From NCBI RefSeq assembly GCF_018831085.1, contig NZ_JAGPNM010000005.1:186001-250000 (forward strand): 64,000 nt of DNA, given 5' to 3'. Both the position numbers and the translations under genes were made by a program. Shown here piece by piece: positions 44,540-53,948 of the stretch (its first letter is position 1; the number at the start of each line of letters is the position of its first letter). The notes under the pieces are model-generated. The model saw only the letters and a list, made by a program, of their open reading frames with translations, was not told the DNA's origin and made no database searches. The stretch is from Rheinheimera oceanensis (GTDB taxonomy: Bacteria; Pseudomonadota; Gammaproteobacteria; Enterobacterales; Alteromonadaceae).

Positions 44540-46644
44540 CTGTCGTACGTATTCCGTTTTTACTTTCTTTAATTAGTCTGGCGCTGCAACCCTTAGTTGC
44601 AAAAGCAGATAACAGCGATAACTGGCAGCAAGTACCTGCAGGTGTGTCACAAATGGCGCATGGCGGCGTGGGTTTAATTCAAACGCCAACAGCCCGTATG
44701 GCACCCGCCGGTGATTTATCGATAAACTATACCGATAATGAAGAGTATCGCTTATGGTCGGTAAGTATTCAGTTATTTGACTGGATGGAGTCTACGGTGC
44801 GCTATACCGATGTGCGTACCCGTCTTTATAGTGCTGACCCTGGTTTTAGTGGTGATCAAACGTTAAAAGATAAGGGCATAGACGTTAAGTTTCGGTTGGT
44901 AAAAGAAAGCACTTATTTACCGCAGGTAGCGGTGGGCTTTCGGGATTTTGGCGGTACCGGCTTTTTTGAAAGTGAATTTATTAGCTTAAGCAAAAAATGG
45001 GGTGATTTTGATTTTCACCTCGGTATGGGCTGGGGTTATTTAGGCAATAGCGGCAACACCAAAAACCCGTTTTGTGAGCTAAAAGATAGTTTTTGCAGCA
45101 GGCCCGGTGGTTTTAGCGGGCAGGGCGGTAAAATAGATTATGACCAATTTTTTAAAGGCCCGGCGGCTTTATTTGGCGGTGTGGAATACCAAACCCCCTG
45201 GCAGCCACTGCGCTTAAAACTGGAATATGAAGGTAACGATTACCAGAATGACCGGGCTGGCCAGTTGGAACAGGACAGCCGCTGGAATGTAGGTGCTGTG
45301 TATCGCTGGAAAGATTTTAATTTTGATCTGAATTACCAGCGCGGCAATACGCTGGGTTTTGGTGTGCATTATGCGATGAACTTACACAGTATTAGCCAGG
45401 TTAAAGTTAAACCGGCACCGCGGATTATTCCTGAGCAGTTAGATGCCAATAAGCAAATTACCGACCGTGATGCTTTGCCAAGGGCTCTGTATCGTGAAGC
45501 AGGCTTTGCTTTGCATACATCCTATATGAATGAAGATGAATTTGTATTGTATGGCCAACAGATAGCTTACCGTGACCATGATGAGGCGATTGAGCGTATA
45601 GGCCGGATTTTAGCTACAGAAGTACCGGCTAATATTAAAATTTACCGTATAGTAACCTATGCCGGCAACTTGCCAATGGTAGAAACAGTGGTAGATGCAC
45701 AGCAGTTTATTAGTGCTGCCCGCTATGACTCGTTACACAGTGACGTTAAATCAACTTATGTGCGCCAGCAACCAGAGGAACGTACACTTGGGTTAACTAC
45801 GCCATCTGATCGAAGTGGTTTTTATACCGGTGTTGAAACTTTCTGGATCCAAACCTTTGGCAGCCCCGAAGCATTTTATATGTATCAGGGCGGCGTATTT
45901 GCTAATGCTGGTTACAATTTGACCCCTAGCTTTAGTATCAACGGCACAGCTAAAGTAACCTTGCTGGAGAACTTTGATAAATTTAATTATAAAGTTGATG
46001 CGCAAAATACACCGTTACCCAGGGTACGCACTTACGTGCGTGAGTATGTTACCGGTAGTACAGTTTCAATGGAAAACCTGTATTTACAATGGCAGGACCA
46101 GATAGCGCCAGACATTTATGCCCAGGTTTATGGTGGTTATCTGGAGACTATGTTTGGTGGCGTGGGAGGCGAAATGCTTTACCGACCGGTTGACTCGAAC
46201 TTCGCTATTGGTTTTGATATCAACTATGTACGTCAGCGCTCTTACGAGAATGACCTGGACTTTTTTGACTATAAAACTTTTACCGGCCACGTAAATGTAT
46301 ACTGGAAGCCCGAGTTTTTACCGGATACCCAGCTGACCTTCAACATCGGCCAGTTTTTGGCAAAAGACCGTGGTGTAAATGTCGATTTTGCCAAGCGCTT
46401 TGACAGCGGTATTGTGGTGGGCGCTTATGCTGCTTTTACCAATGTGTCATCGGCTGAATATGGCGAGGGTAGCTTTACCAAAGGTTTTTATTTATCGATA
46501 CCCTTTGATTTATTCTCACTGCGCCCTTCAAAAGGCCGTGGACGTTTGCCTTGGGTACCAATTGGCAGAGACGGTGGTCAGCCATTAAACCGGCCTAATA
46601 CCTTGATTGACGCCACTGAGCAACGCTCGCCATTCTACGACTAA
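44536..46644 (+). CDS. GfcD/YjbH-family outer-membrane beta-barrel protein
   Basis: This 702-aa protein has a signal peptide (IPFLLSLISLALQPLVAKA). Repeated amphipathic strands with aromatic girdles fill the rest. GGVGLIQTPTARMAPAGDLSINYTDNEEY near the N-terminus is the YjbH/GfcD signature. The family is thought to form an outer-membrane barrel for polysaccharide export, paired with the lipoprotein GfcB and periplasmic GfcC. The end is a probable strand region (GFYLSIPFDLFSLRPSKGRG) and an inverted-repeat terminator follows. Confidence 0.85.
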   Translation: MTVVRIPFLLSLISLALQPLVAKADNSDNWQQVPAGVSQMAHGGVGLIQTPTARMAPAGDLSINYTDNEEYRLWSVSIQLFDWMESTVRYTDVRTRLYSADPGFSGDQTLKDKGIDVKFRLVKESTYLPQVAVGFRDFGGTGFFESEFISLSKKWGDFDFHLGMGWGYLGNSGNTKNPFCELKDSFCSRPGGFSGQGGKIDYDQFFKGPAALFGGVEYQTPWQPLRLKLEYEGNDYQNDRAGQLEQDSRWNVGAVYRWKDFNFDLNYQRGNTLGFGVHYAMNLHSISQVKVKPAPRIIPEQLDANKQITDRDALPRALYREAGFALHTSYMNEDEFVLYGQQIAYRDHDEAIERIGRILATEVPANIKIYRIVTYAGNLPMVETVVDAQQFISAARYDSLHSDVKSTYVRQQPEERTLGLTTPSDRSGFYTGVETFWIQTFGSPEAFYMYQGGVFANAGYNLTPSFSINGTAKVTLLENFDKFNYKVDAQNTPLPRVRTYVREYVTGSTVSMENLYLQWQDQIAPDIYAQVYGGYLETMFGGVGGEMLYRPVDSNFAIGFDINYVRQRSYENDLDFFDYKTFTGHVNVYWKPEFLPDTQLTFNIGQFLAKDRGVNVDFAKRFDSGIVVGAYAAFTNVSSAEYGEGSFTKGFYLSIPFDLFSLRPSKGRGRLPWVPIGRDGGQPLNRPNTLIDATEQRSPFYD

Positions 46645-46673
46645 GCCTGTGGCTTAGATTGGCAGAAAAAACC

Positions 46674-46699
46674 AAACGGGAAGCCTGGCTTCCCGTTTT
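46674..46699. terminator. Bidirectional terminator between gfcD-like and diguanylate cyclase genes
   Basis: AAACGGGAAGCC and GGCTTCCCGTTTT form a near-perfect stem with a two-base loop. It lies between convergent genes and overlaps the stop codon of the cyclase gene (46698-46700). T-runs on both strands suggest it works both ways. Confidence 0.8.
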
Positions 46700-48212
46700 A
46701 CTGTGCGGCGATAATAAACTGGTTACGCCCGTTAGCCTTGGCCTTATATAAGGCTTTATCGGCAGCGCTGATAAAATCGGCGCTGGTGCTGTGTTTATTG
46801 GGGATACTTGCGGTAATGCCTATACTTGCAGTGACCACACTGGCAATATCAGATTGCTGATGCTCAATGGCCAGCTCTGTTAATTGTTGCTGTATTTGCT
46901 TTGCCATCCGGGTGCAGGCCCCGGTGTCGCTGCCGGGCAGGATAATAGCGAACTCTTCACCACCGTAGCGTGCTGCCAGTTCACCTTTGCGGCGGGGTAA
47001 CTTATTCAGGGCCTGGGCAATGCACTTTAATGCGTCGTCTCCGGCCTGATGACCGTAATGATCGTTATAGAGTTTAAAGCGGTCAATATCAAGTAACAGC
47101 AAACCCAGCGGCAGCTTATTGCGGGCACAGCGTTGTAGTTCATTTTGCAGGCTGGTATCAAACTGTCGCCGGTTGGCGATGCCGGTAAGGCCGTCCTGAC
47201 TGGCTTGCTTTTGCAGTTCCAGATTAACCTGTAACAGTTGCTGTTGCATCTGCTGTAATGAGCGGCGGTAGCTAACATTTTGCAGGGTATTGGCGATCAT
47301 TTCACCTACCAGTTTCATCCGGCGTAAGTCATTGCCGGTCCAGCTACGTTGCCGCGATACCATGTCGCAGCCAACAAAGCCACTGAGTTTGTCATTGTTG
47401 AGCATGGCGCAGCATAGTACTGACTGGATATCTTCAGCGATAAACTCTTGCTGCTCGGCAGAAGCTTCTGTTGGCAGGCTGGTAACGTCGTTAACGGCAA
47501 ATACCAGATCCTGCTGTATTTTCTGGTAAAAGTAAGGCAACGCCTGCCGTGGAATGTGTTGCAATTTGGCTTTGTGTGAGCTGATACCGCTACGCACCCA
47601 TTCATGAGTGTTGCTCATTTCAGTGAAATCGGTATTAAATAAAAAGACATAGCTGCGATCGGCATGGCAAAACTCGCCGATGGCAGCCAGTGCATCCTCA
47701 ATATGCTGATCGAGTTTATCGTCCTGTACGTTGATTAGCTGGGTTGAAATAAGTGACATTAGCTTATCAAATGCCAGTGCTTCTTCTATTTCTGCCTGTT
47801 CTGGCAGCAATGCCGGTTGCAATGGCACCACGGTGTTTAAGGCCATAGGTTGTAGTGTAACCAGATTAATACTGTGCAGTGTAAACGACAGCGCAACGCT
47901 GGTGCTTTGCAGCAGTAGCGGGTTGTCATGGTTATTCAGCTGGATCAGCTGTTGCAGTGCTGTGCCACTTAACGCCAGCAGTAATGGGTTATGCAGTAAA
48001 TCAAAGGCCTGTTTGTTATCCGGGTTGAGTAACGGCACTTGCTGTAGTTGTGATACAGATAACACATTTTGCTGCGCAGGTAACCGGAACAGGGTTAATG
48101 CAGCCTGGTTAGCAAATACGGCGGCTCTGGTGTTTTCTTTATATAACAGCGCAATGGGCAGGGCTTCGAGTACTGCCCAAAAATGGGGGAATGTAACGTC
48201 TTGTTTTGACAT
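46698..48212 (-). CDS. Diguanylate cyclase with PAS-like and GAF domains
   Basis: This 504-aa cytoplasmic protein has an N-terminal PAS-like part (FPHFWAVLEALPIALLYKEN, about 9-110). A GAF-like region (about 155-310, with SYVFLFN, FVGCDMVSRQR) and a linker helix follow. The GGDEF domain has GGEEF at 417-421, the family active site for making cyclic di-GMP from two GTP. The five-residue-upstream inhibitory RxxD site is not present (RKGE is found instead). No membrane helix is seen. Cyclic di-GMP often governs exopolysaccharide, so regulation of the locus beside it is possible but unproven. Confidence 0.87.
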   Translation of the reverse strand: MSKQDVTFPHFWAVLEALPIALLYKENTRAAVFANQAALTLFRLPAQQNVLSVSQLQQVPLLNPDNKQAFDLLHNPLLLALSGTALQQLIQLNNHDNPLLLQSTSVALSFTLHSINLVTLQPMALNTVVPLQPALLPEQAEIEEALAFDKLMSLISTQLINVQDDKLDQHIEDALAAIGEFCHADRSYVFLFNTDFTEMSNTHEWVRSGISSHKAKLQHIPRQALPYFYQKIQQDLVFAVNDVTSLPTEASAEQQEFIAEDIQSVLCCAMLNNDKLSGFVGCDMVSRQRSWTGNDLRRMKLVGEMIANTLQNVSYRRSLQQMQQQLLQVNLELQKQASQDGLTGIANRRQFDTSLQNELQRCARNKLPLGLLLLDIDRFKLYNDHYGHQAGDDALKCIAQALNKLPRRKGELAARYGGEEFAIILPGSDTGACTRMAKQIQQQLTELAIEHQQSDIASVVTASIGITASIPNKHSTSADFISAADKALYKAKANGRNQFIIAAQ

Positions 48213-48284
48213 GCCGCACTCACTTTATCGTTATGCTTAACTATAACTGATTTAGTGGTATTGGCAAAAATGGCCCTTAGCGTT

Positions 48285-49301
48285 TTAGCTCCATAGTGTT
48301 TTACTCAGGGTATTTACTTCACCCGGCGCATCTTGCAGCAACCAGTTGCAAATAGCGCTGGCAACGTTGGGGTAGTTTACTGTGCCGTGCCGTTGCTTTT
48401 CGTTTAGCCATTTTGCAATTACATTGGTACTGAGGCTGTCGGTGCGGCTGGCTAATTGCAGTTGCTGCAGTGCCAGAGCATTGGATTGTTGCTCCATCTG
48501 GCCCCGTAGCGGTTTTACCATAATGTGTTTTTGCAGTTGCAGTGCTTCGCTTATCAGTTCAAAACCAGCATTACTCAGTACATGGCTGCAACGGGCTAAA
48601 TCAACCTTAAAAGCATGCAGCGCAGGTGGGTGAGTTTGTATGTGGCCGATAGCCGCTTTAGCCAGACCGGGACCGTACAGGCAAAACTGAAACCCGGTTA
48701 ATGGTTTTAGCAGGCCAATAACCTGCTGTTGATCTTCAAACGGTAAATATACCAGCACTGTATTGGCTTCTACGGCTGTGTTGTGCTCAGCCTCGTCGAT
48801 AATAGGTGGCAGAATGGGCTGATTAAAATGGTGCCAGTGCAGGCCCAGTTGTATTTGTGCCGGAGCAAAGTGGCGGAACATCAGGTGGGTAACCAGATTG
48901 GCATGCTCCATCGGGATTTTATGCAAAAAGGCATACTGATGCCCCAGCGCAACGCTGCGCTTATTTTGCTGCTTTGCCGCGTGGGCGGTAATGGGTTCAA
49001 AATCAGTAAGAACCAGATCATAGCTGCTGCAATCGAGTGTTTTAATATCCTGCCACAGTGTTTTTACCGATGCGTGTAACAGTGTTTGCCAGTAATTGAC
49101 TTTGCCGGCTTCAGTCACGAAGGTTAAGCCGCGTTTAACCTGATAATCGCCAAACTGCTGCATATCAAACAGTTGGTCGCCGGGGCGGCCGGAAAACAGG
49201 TAATCTACCTGTACACCGGCTTTAGCCAGATATTTCCCCATGGCGCGGGCGCGGCTGATATGACCATTTCCTGTTGCCTGCACACCATAGAGAATTTTCA
49301 T
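48285..49301 (-). CDS. MJ1255/VC2487-family glycosyltransferase-like protein
   Basis: This 338-aa GT-B-like protein has the family N-terminus MKILYGVQATGNGHISRARA. VLTDFEPITAHAAK, GHQYAFL and a C-terminal LSNAGFELISEALQLQKHIMVKPLRGQMEQ (nucleotide-sugar-binding type) follow. GGAG lies seven bases upstream and merges with the tdk stop codon. The acceptor and donor are unknown for this family. The tight coupling with tdk may be accidental. Confidence 0.85.
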   Translation of the reverse strand: MKILYGVQATGNGHISRARAMGKYLAKAGVQVDYLFSGRPGDQLFDMQQFGDYQVKRGLTFVTEAGKVNYWQTLLHASVKTLWQDIKTLDCSSYDLVLTDFEPITAHAAKQQNKRSVALGHQYAFLHKIPMEHANLVTHLMFRHFAPAQIQLGLHWHHFNQPILPPIIDEAEHNTAVEANTVLVYLPFEDQQQVIGLLKPLTGFQFCLYGPGLAKAAIGHIQTHPPALHAFKVDLARCSHVLSNAGFELISEALQLQKHIMVKPLRGQMEQQSNALALQQLQLASRTDSLSTNVIAKWLNEKQRHGTVNYPNVASAICNWLLQDAPGEVNTLSKTLWS

Positions 49302-49304
49302 GCT

Positions 49305-49928
49305 TTACTCCGTTGTTTTATCCTGGCTGGTACTGGCCTGAGTTGATTTGTCCTGCCATACCAGTGCTTTAAAGTGAGCGCGGCACATGGATATATAACT
49401 TTCATTGCCACCAATTTGTACCTGTGAGCCTTCGGTTGCTGCCTTGCCATGCTCGTCTAACCGCACCACAAAGTTGGCTTTGCGGCCACAATGGCAAATG
49501 GTTTTCAGCTCTATCAGTTTATCGGCCCAGGCCAGCAGTGCTTCGCTACCGGCAAAGGTTTCGCCTAAAAAATCAGTGCGCAGGCCAAAGGCCAACACCG
49601 GTATATGTAAATCGTCGACCACATCGGTTAGCTGGCGCACCTGGGCTTTGGATAAAAACTGTGCTTCGTCTATTAATACGCAATCTAAACGGCCCTGTGC
49701 TTTTAGCTGCTTTACATGGCTGACAAAATTAAAGCTGCCATTAAAAATATGGGCATCCATTGCCAGGCCAATGCGCGAGCTTACTTTGCCCAGGCCGTAG
49801 CGGTTATCCAGTGCGGCGGTGTAAATAGCCACTGTCATACCTCTTTCCTGATAGTTATATGCACTTTGCAGTAAAGAGGTTGATTTACCGGCGTTCATTG
49901 CCGAGTAGTAAAAATATAATTGCGCCAT
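49305..49928 (-). CDS. tdk: Thymidine kinase
   Basis: This 207-aa enzyme phosphorylates thymidine to dTMP with ATP. It starts [17 protein letters not shown] with the P-loop at about 11-17, closely matching E. coli Tdk. [19 protein letters not shown] and [19 protein letters not shown] (zinc cysteines) follow, then [15 protein letters not shown] chose the ATG at 49928 because of the family N-terminus and a TTGGA seven bases before it; an upstream ATG would add MDDA. It is divergent from the MAPEG gene. Confidence 0.95.
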   Translation of the reverse strand: MAQLYFYYSAMNAGKSTSLLQSAYNYQERGMTVAIYTAALDNRYGLGKVSSRIGLAMDAHIFNGSFNFVSHVKQLKAQGRLDCVLIDEAQFLSKAQVRQLTDVVDDLHIPVLAFGLRTDFLGETFAGSEALLAWADKLIELKTICHCGRKANFVVRLDEHGKAATEGSQVQIGGNESYISMCRAHFKALVWQDKSTQASTSQDKTTE

Positions 49929-50069
49929 TGCATCATCCAACTAAAAAAGACGATGCAGTATAGCAATATCACTGCCTGAAATATAAAGGCCAGAGATGAC
50001 AGAATTAAGACACTGGTATCTTTAACCTGGCTGCATTAAGCTCTGAGCGGATTAAACGGGGAGAATAAA

Positions 50070-50489
50070 ATGGAAAAACTGATCTTGCTGCCGGTGTTTG
50101 TGCAGATATTGCTTACCAGCGTGGTGATGGTGCTGATGGGCAAACGCCGTATCAGGGCGGCTAAAAATAAAGAAATTACTGTAGCCGCATTTAAAACCAT
50201 GAACCTGACGGGTGCCAATGAGCAGGTTATTGCCACCAGCCGTAATTTTGATAACCAGTTTCAGATGCCGATGCTGTATTTATTCAGCGTGTTGTTTACA
50301 TTGCAGCTGGGTTTGGCCGATTTGGGCTATGTGCTTTTAGGCGCGGCTTTTGTATTGCTGCGAATACTGCATACTGTCGTGCATATTGGCAGCAATAATG
50401 TGCGGTTGCGTTTTAATCTGTTTTTATCAGCGTGCCTGGCCTTGTGGTTAATTTGGCTGCGTTTAGCCTGGCAGGTGCTGGTGGCCTGA
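50070..50489 (+). CDS. MAPEG-family membrane protein
   Basis: This 139-aa protein has four hydrophobic helices (about 6-24, 68-90, 92-110, 118-136). The central block FKTMNLTGANEQVIATSRNFDNQFQMPMLY holds the Asn-Glu-…-Gln-Pro pattern of the MAPEG family (microsomal glutathione S-transferase relatives). ILHTVVHIGSNN is the second conserved block. GGGGAG lies six bases upstream. Bacterial members are mostly of unknown substrate. The YqaA gene starts three bases after its stop. Confidence 0.85.
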   Translation: MEKLILLPVFVQILLTSVVMVLMGKRRIRAAKNKEITVAAFKTMNLTGANEQVIATSRNFDNQFQMPMLYLFSVLFTLQLGLADLGYVLLGAAFVLLRILHTVVHIGSNNVRLRFNLFLSACLALWLIWLRLAWQVLVA

Positions 50490-50492
50490 TTA

Positions 50493-50921
50493 GTGCTGGC
50501 CTATTTTTCGTTGTTTTGTAGCGGCTTATTAGCCGCTACGTTATTTCCGGCATCCAGTGAAATATTGCTGCTGGCTTTGTTACAGCAAGGCTATAACCCA
50601 CTATGGTTGTTTGTGGCCGCTACGGCGGGTAATACGCTGGGTAGTTGTATTAACTGGTACCTGGGGCTGAAGTTGCTTAAATTTCAGCATAAGCGCTGGT
50701 TCCCGGTTTCTGAGGCTGCGCTTAGCCGGGCACAACAGCAGTTTCAGCGCTTTGGCAGCTGGAGTTTATTATTTGCCTGGTTACCGGTGGTGGGCGATCC
50801 TTTAACTTTAGTCGCCGGTGTGCTGAAGGTGCGGTTTAAAGTATTTGTGTTGCTGGTGCTGGTGGGTAAAGCAGCACGGTACGCCATATTAATTTGGTTT
50901 GGTAACCTCTGGCTGGTGTAA
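50493..50921 (+). CDS. YqaA-family membrane protein (SNARE-associated/DedA-like)
   Basis: This 142-aa protein resembles YqaA: LFCSGLLAATLFPASSEILLLALL at the N-terminus, ATAGNTLGSCINWYLG and FQRFGSWSLLFAWLPVVGDPLTLVAG. The re-entrant GxxxGD/P-type pattern is that of the DedA/VTT superfamily, to which membrane lipid or cell-division functions are ascribed. It starts with GTG just after the MAPEG stop, so the two are cotranscribed. Its specific substrate is unknown. Confidence 0.85.
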   Translation: MLAYFSLFCSGLLAATLFPASSEILLLALLQQGYNPLWLFVAATAGNTLGSCINWYLGLKLLKFQHKRWFPVSEAALSRAQQQFQRFGSWSLLFAWLPVVGDPLTLVAGVLKVRFKVFVLLVLVGKAARYAILIWFGNLWLV

Positions 50922-50993
50922 TTAATCATGGTAAAAAGCCGCTGGATCCGTCATCATTAGCGGCATTATTTATCCGCTGAACAGGAACCACTT

Positions 50994-51383
50994 ATGGATT
51001 ATCAATTAACGGCTGAAGAGCTTAAACGCATCACCGCATTAGACGCTGAGCAGCGTTACACTTATTTTATTCAGGCGGTTGCTGATCTGGAAAAAATCTG
51101 GATTTTAACCGATGAAGACGGTTTTGTACTGGTAAGTGCTGAAGACGAGCGCTGTATTCCGGTATGGCCACATGCCGAACTTGCTGAACAGTGGATTGAG
51201 GGTGAGTGGGCGCATTGTTCTGCTCAGGCTGTTGATGTGGACACCTGGCTGGATAAATGGACGTCAGGCTTAAATGGCGACGAGCTGGCTATTGCCGTGC
51301 TGCCAGACACTGATGGCCCTGGTGTGGTGGTAATGCCAGACGAGCTGGCAGAAACCCTGTTAAATGAAATGCAGGAAGACTAA
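50994..51383 (+). CDS. DUF2750-family protein
   Basis: This 129-aa soluble protein has YTYFIQAVADLEKIWILTDEDGFVL (about 22-46), IPVWPHAELAEQWIEGEWAHC (about 55-75) and a C-terminal WLDKWTSGLNGDELAIAVLP segment. These match DUF2750 proteins of unknown function. It is strongly acidic. AGGA lies about eight bases before the start. It ends at a terminator shared with the convergent dehydrogenase gene. No role can be inferred from its neighbours. Confidence 0.82.
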   Translation: MDYQLTAEELKRITALDAEQRYTYFIQAVADLEKIWILTDEDGFVLVSAEDERCIPVWPHAELAEQWIEGEWAHCSAQAVDVDTWLDKWTSGLNGDELAIAVLPDTDGPGVVVMPDELAETLLNEMQED

Positions 51384-51409
51384 CGTTGTCGCGCTGTTAA
51401 AAAGATACC

Positions 51410-51435
51410 GTAGGGGCGCTTAATTGCGCCCCTAC
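51410..51435. terminator. Terminator between DUF2750 and 2-hydroxyacid dehydrogenase genes
   Basis: GTAGGGGCGC (51410-51419) and GCGCCCCTAC (51426-51435) form a perfect 10-bp stem with loop TTAATT, followed by CTGTTTT. It lies between convergent genes, so it probably terminates both. Confidence 0.78.
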
Positions 51436-51440
51436 CTGTT

Positions 51441-52430
51441 TTAGTTTACTAATTCATTGCCGGTGGCAGTACTACTGGCAAATGCCAGTAAATTATCGCT
51501 GGTTACCTGACAAATTTCCTGCAATGCTTCTTTGGTAAAAAACGCCTGATGGCCGGTGATCAGCACATTAGGGAAAGTTAGCAGGCGTTTAAACACTTCG
51601 TCGTCTATAACTTGCTCTGACAGGTTTTCAAAGAATAAATCGGCTTCCTGCTCGTATACGTCTAAGCCAAGATAACCAATTTTGCGGTTTTTCAGCCCGG
51701 CTATCACTGCTTTGCTGTCGATCAGCGCACCGCGGCTGGTGTTAATCAGCATTACACCGTCTTTCATGCTGCCAATGCTGTAGTGGTTAACCAGATGTTT
51801 TGTATCGGGTGTAAGCGGGCAGTGCAGGCTGATAATGTCGCTTCTTGCATATAACTCGGCCAGTGGTACATAGCGTCCGCCCAGCTCGGCAATATGAGGG
51901 TTTTGTGCAATATCATGGCACAGTAGCTGGCAGCCGAAACCGCGTAGTATCCGTGCTGTAGCGAGGCCAATACGGCCGGTGCCAATTAAGCCTACTGTTT
52001 TGCCAAACAGGTTAAAGCCAAGCAGGCCGTCCAGCGCAAAGTTATCATCACGTACCCGGTTATAAGCTTTATGCAGTTTACGGTTAAGGCATAACATCAT
52101 CCCTATAGTATGTTCTGCTACGGCTTCGGGTGAGTAAGCAGGTACCCGTGAAACACGAATGCCAAGCACTTTGGCGGCGTCCAGATCAACATTGTTAAAA
52201 CCAGCGCAGCGTAGCGCTATCATTTCGATACCAAGTTCTGATAGCTGTTGTAGTACCTCTGCATCCAGCTCGTCGTTAACAAATACACACACAGCATGGC
52301 TGCCGGCAGCCAGTTTTACGCTGTCTTTATTTAACCGGGTTTCGTGGTAGCTAAATTGCAGGCTACGGTCAGCCCATTGGCTGAAGCCGTCTTTGTCATA
52401 TTTTTTTGCGCTGAATACGGCAACTTTCAT
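51441..52430 (-). CDS. ldhA: D-lactate-dehydrogenase-like 2-hydroxyacid dehydrogenase
   Basis: This 329-aa enzyme of the D-isomer 2-hydroxyacid dehydrogenase family has the NAD-binding GLIGTGRIGLATARIL in its middle. The catalytic Arg is in INTSRGALID, Glu in DVYEQEADLFF and His in LITGHQAFFT. The N-terminal MKVAVFSAKKYDKDGF matches fermentative LdhA, which reduces pyruvate to D-lactate. The ATG at 52430 is chosen for GGGAGAG upstream; a longer start would add eight residues. Other 2-keto acids are possible substrates. Confidence 0.9.
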   Translation of the reverse strand: MKVAVFSAKKYDKDGFSQWADRSLQFSYHETRLNKDSVKLAAGSHAVCVFVNDELDAEVLQQLSELGIEMIALRCAGFNNVDLDAAKVLGIRVSRVPAYSPEAVAEHTIGMMLCLNRKLHKAYNRVRDDNFALDGLLGFNLFGKTVGLIGTGRIGLATARILRGFGCQLLCHDIAQNPHIAELGGRYVPLAELYARSDIISLHCPLTPDTKHLVNHYSIGSMKDGVMLINTSRGALIDSKAVIAGLKNRKIGYLGLDVYEQEADLFFENLSEQVIDDEVFKRLLTFPNVLITGHQAFFTKEALQEICQVTSDNLLAFASSTATGNELVN

Positions 52431-52500
52431 GGTATCTCTCCCATTATTTGCCATAAAGCTTAGCGCAAATACCAGCGCAATATTTAGCGCTGGATCAAAG

Positions 52501-52980
52501 TTACAGCAAATCTTCTATTGATTGGGCAATACTGGCGGGTTTGGTGCGCGGGGCATAGCGTTTAACCACATCACCGTCTTTATTTACCAGAAACTTGGTG
52601 AAGTTCCACTTGATAGCACGGGTTTTCATTAAACCACGGGCTGAGTCTTTTAAGTGTTCAAACAGTGGTGAGGCATCCGGGCCATTTACCGCCAGTTTTG
52701 CCATAACCGGAAAACTGACACCATAATTAAGTTCACAAAACTGCTGGATTTCATCATCGGAACCGGGCTCCTGGCCGCCAAACTGATTGCAGGGAAATGC
52801 CAGTATAACCAGGCCTTTATCTTTGTATTTTTGGTGTAGCTGTTCCAGCTCTTTATATTGTGGTGTAAAGCCGCATTGGCTTGCTGTGTTAACGATCAGC
52901 AATACCTTGCCACGATACTGGCTTAGATCTATGTCATTACCGCTGGCATCTTTTACCTTGTATTGGTGCACATTAGCCAT
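52501..52980 (-). CDS. Glutathione peroxidase (thiol-dependent)
   Basis: This 159-aa protein has the glutathione peroxidase fold. The peroxidatic C36 in NTASQCGFTPQY takes the place of selenocysteine in animal enzymes. LAFPCNQFGGQEPGS with the conserved Gln, and WNFTKFLVNKDG with the Trp-Asn pair, complete the catalytic site. It detoxifies peroxides, in bacteria often using thioredoxin. AAGGAAA lies about six bases upstream. It is a single gene, divergent from the dehydrogenase at 53067. Confidence 0.93.
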   Translation of the reverse strand: MANVHQYKVKDASGNDIDLSQYRGKVLLIVNTASQCGFTPQYKELEQLHQKYKDKGLVILAFPCNQFGGQEPGSDDEIQQFCELNYGVSFPVMAKLAVNGPDASPLFEHLKDSARGLMKTRAIKWNFTKFLVNKDGDVVKRYAPRTKPASIAQSIEDLL

Positions 52981-53066
52981 GCTGTTTCCTTATTTAAGTG
53001 CTTTCAATCGTACTGAGAACTTTGTAAGCTTTGTGCCACAGTATGTCACAGTTTTAAGTCATTAAT

Positions 53067-53948
53067 ATGTCAATTAATAGTGAGAATAAAGTCGCGTTTA
53101 TCGGATTGGGGGTAATGGGTTACCCGATGGCGGGTTACCTGCAACAAAAAGGTTATCAGGTAACAGTGTATAACCGCACTGCGGCTAAGGCTGAAAAATG
53201 GGCTGCGCAATATGGTGGTGCTTATGCCGATACCCCGGCTAAAGCTGTGCAAGGGGCTGCCCTGGTGTTTATGTGCGTGGGTAATGACAACGATGTACGC
53301 TCGGTAGTATATGGCGGGCATGGCGTTTTAGCTGGTATGGCGGCAGGTTCAGTATTGGTTGATCATACTACCGCATCGGCCAATCTGGCCCGTGAGCTGG
53401 CACAAGCTGCGAAACAGCAGGGGATTGGCTTTTTGGATGCACCGGTATCCGGCGGCCAGGCCGGTGCTGAAAACGGCGTATTAACAGTAATGATCGGTGG
53501 CGAAAGTGACGATTTTGCTAAAGCTGAAGTTGCTATTATGAGTTATTCGCGTTGCGCTAAATTGCTCGGCCCGGCAGGCAGCGGCCAACTGGCGAAGATG
53601 GTAAACCAGATTTGTATTGCCGGGGTAGTGCAGGGCCTGGCCGAAGCGCTGAACTTTGCCCAGAACGCCGGTTTAGATGCAGCTGCCGTAGTAGAGGTTA
53701 TTTCGCAAGGTGCGGCATCGTCCTGGCAGATGCAAAACCGCTCGCTAACTATGCTTGAAGGCAAGTACGACTTTGGTTTTGCCGTAGACTGGATGCGCAA
53801 AGACTTGGGTATAGCGCTTAGCGAAGCACGTGAGAACGGCAGCCATTTGCCGCTGACTGCATTGGTGGATCAATTCTACAGCGAAGTACAGCAAATGGGC
53901 GGTAACCGCTGGGATACCTCCAGCTTGCTGGCGCGGTTAAAGCGTTAG
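53067..53948 (+). CDS. 3-hydroxyisobutyrate-dehydrogenase-family NAD(P) oxidoreductase
   Basis: This 293-aa beta-hydroxyacid dehydrogenase has the cofactor loop FIGLGVMGYPMAGYL near the N-terminus. The substrate-binding DAPVSGGQAGAENG and the catalytic-lysine segment GQLAKMVNQICIAG follow. Possible substrates are 3-hydroxyisobutyrate or 2-hydroxy-3-oxopropionate (tartronate semialdehyde), which cannot be told apart here. The ribosome-binding site is weak. Its last 12 bases overlap the 3' end of the convergent RES toxin gene. Confidence 0.88.
   Translation: MSINSENKVAFIGLGVMGYPMAGYLQQKGYQVTVYNRTAAKAEKWAAQYGGAYADTPAKAVQGAALVFMCVGNDNDVRSVVYGGHGVLAGMAAGSVLVDHTTASANLARELAQAAKQQGIGFLDAPVSGGQAGAENGVLTVMIGGESDDFAKAEVAIMSYSRCAKLLGPAGSGQLAKMVNQICIAGVVQGLAEALNFAQNAGLDAAAVVEVISQGAASSWQMQNRSLTMLEGKYDFGFAVDWMRKDLGIALSEARENGSHLPLTALVDQFYSEVQQMGGNRWDTSSLLARLKR

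Noticed and set aside
53067-53948. Assignment as MmsB in valine breakdown
   Set aside because: No other valine gene is adjacent, and family members with other substrates have the same motifs.
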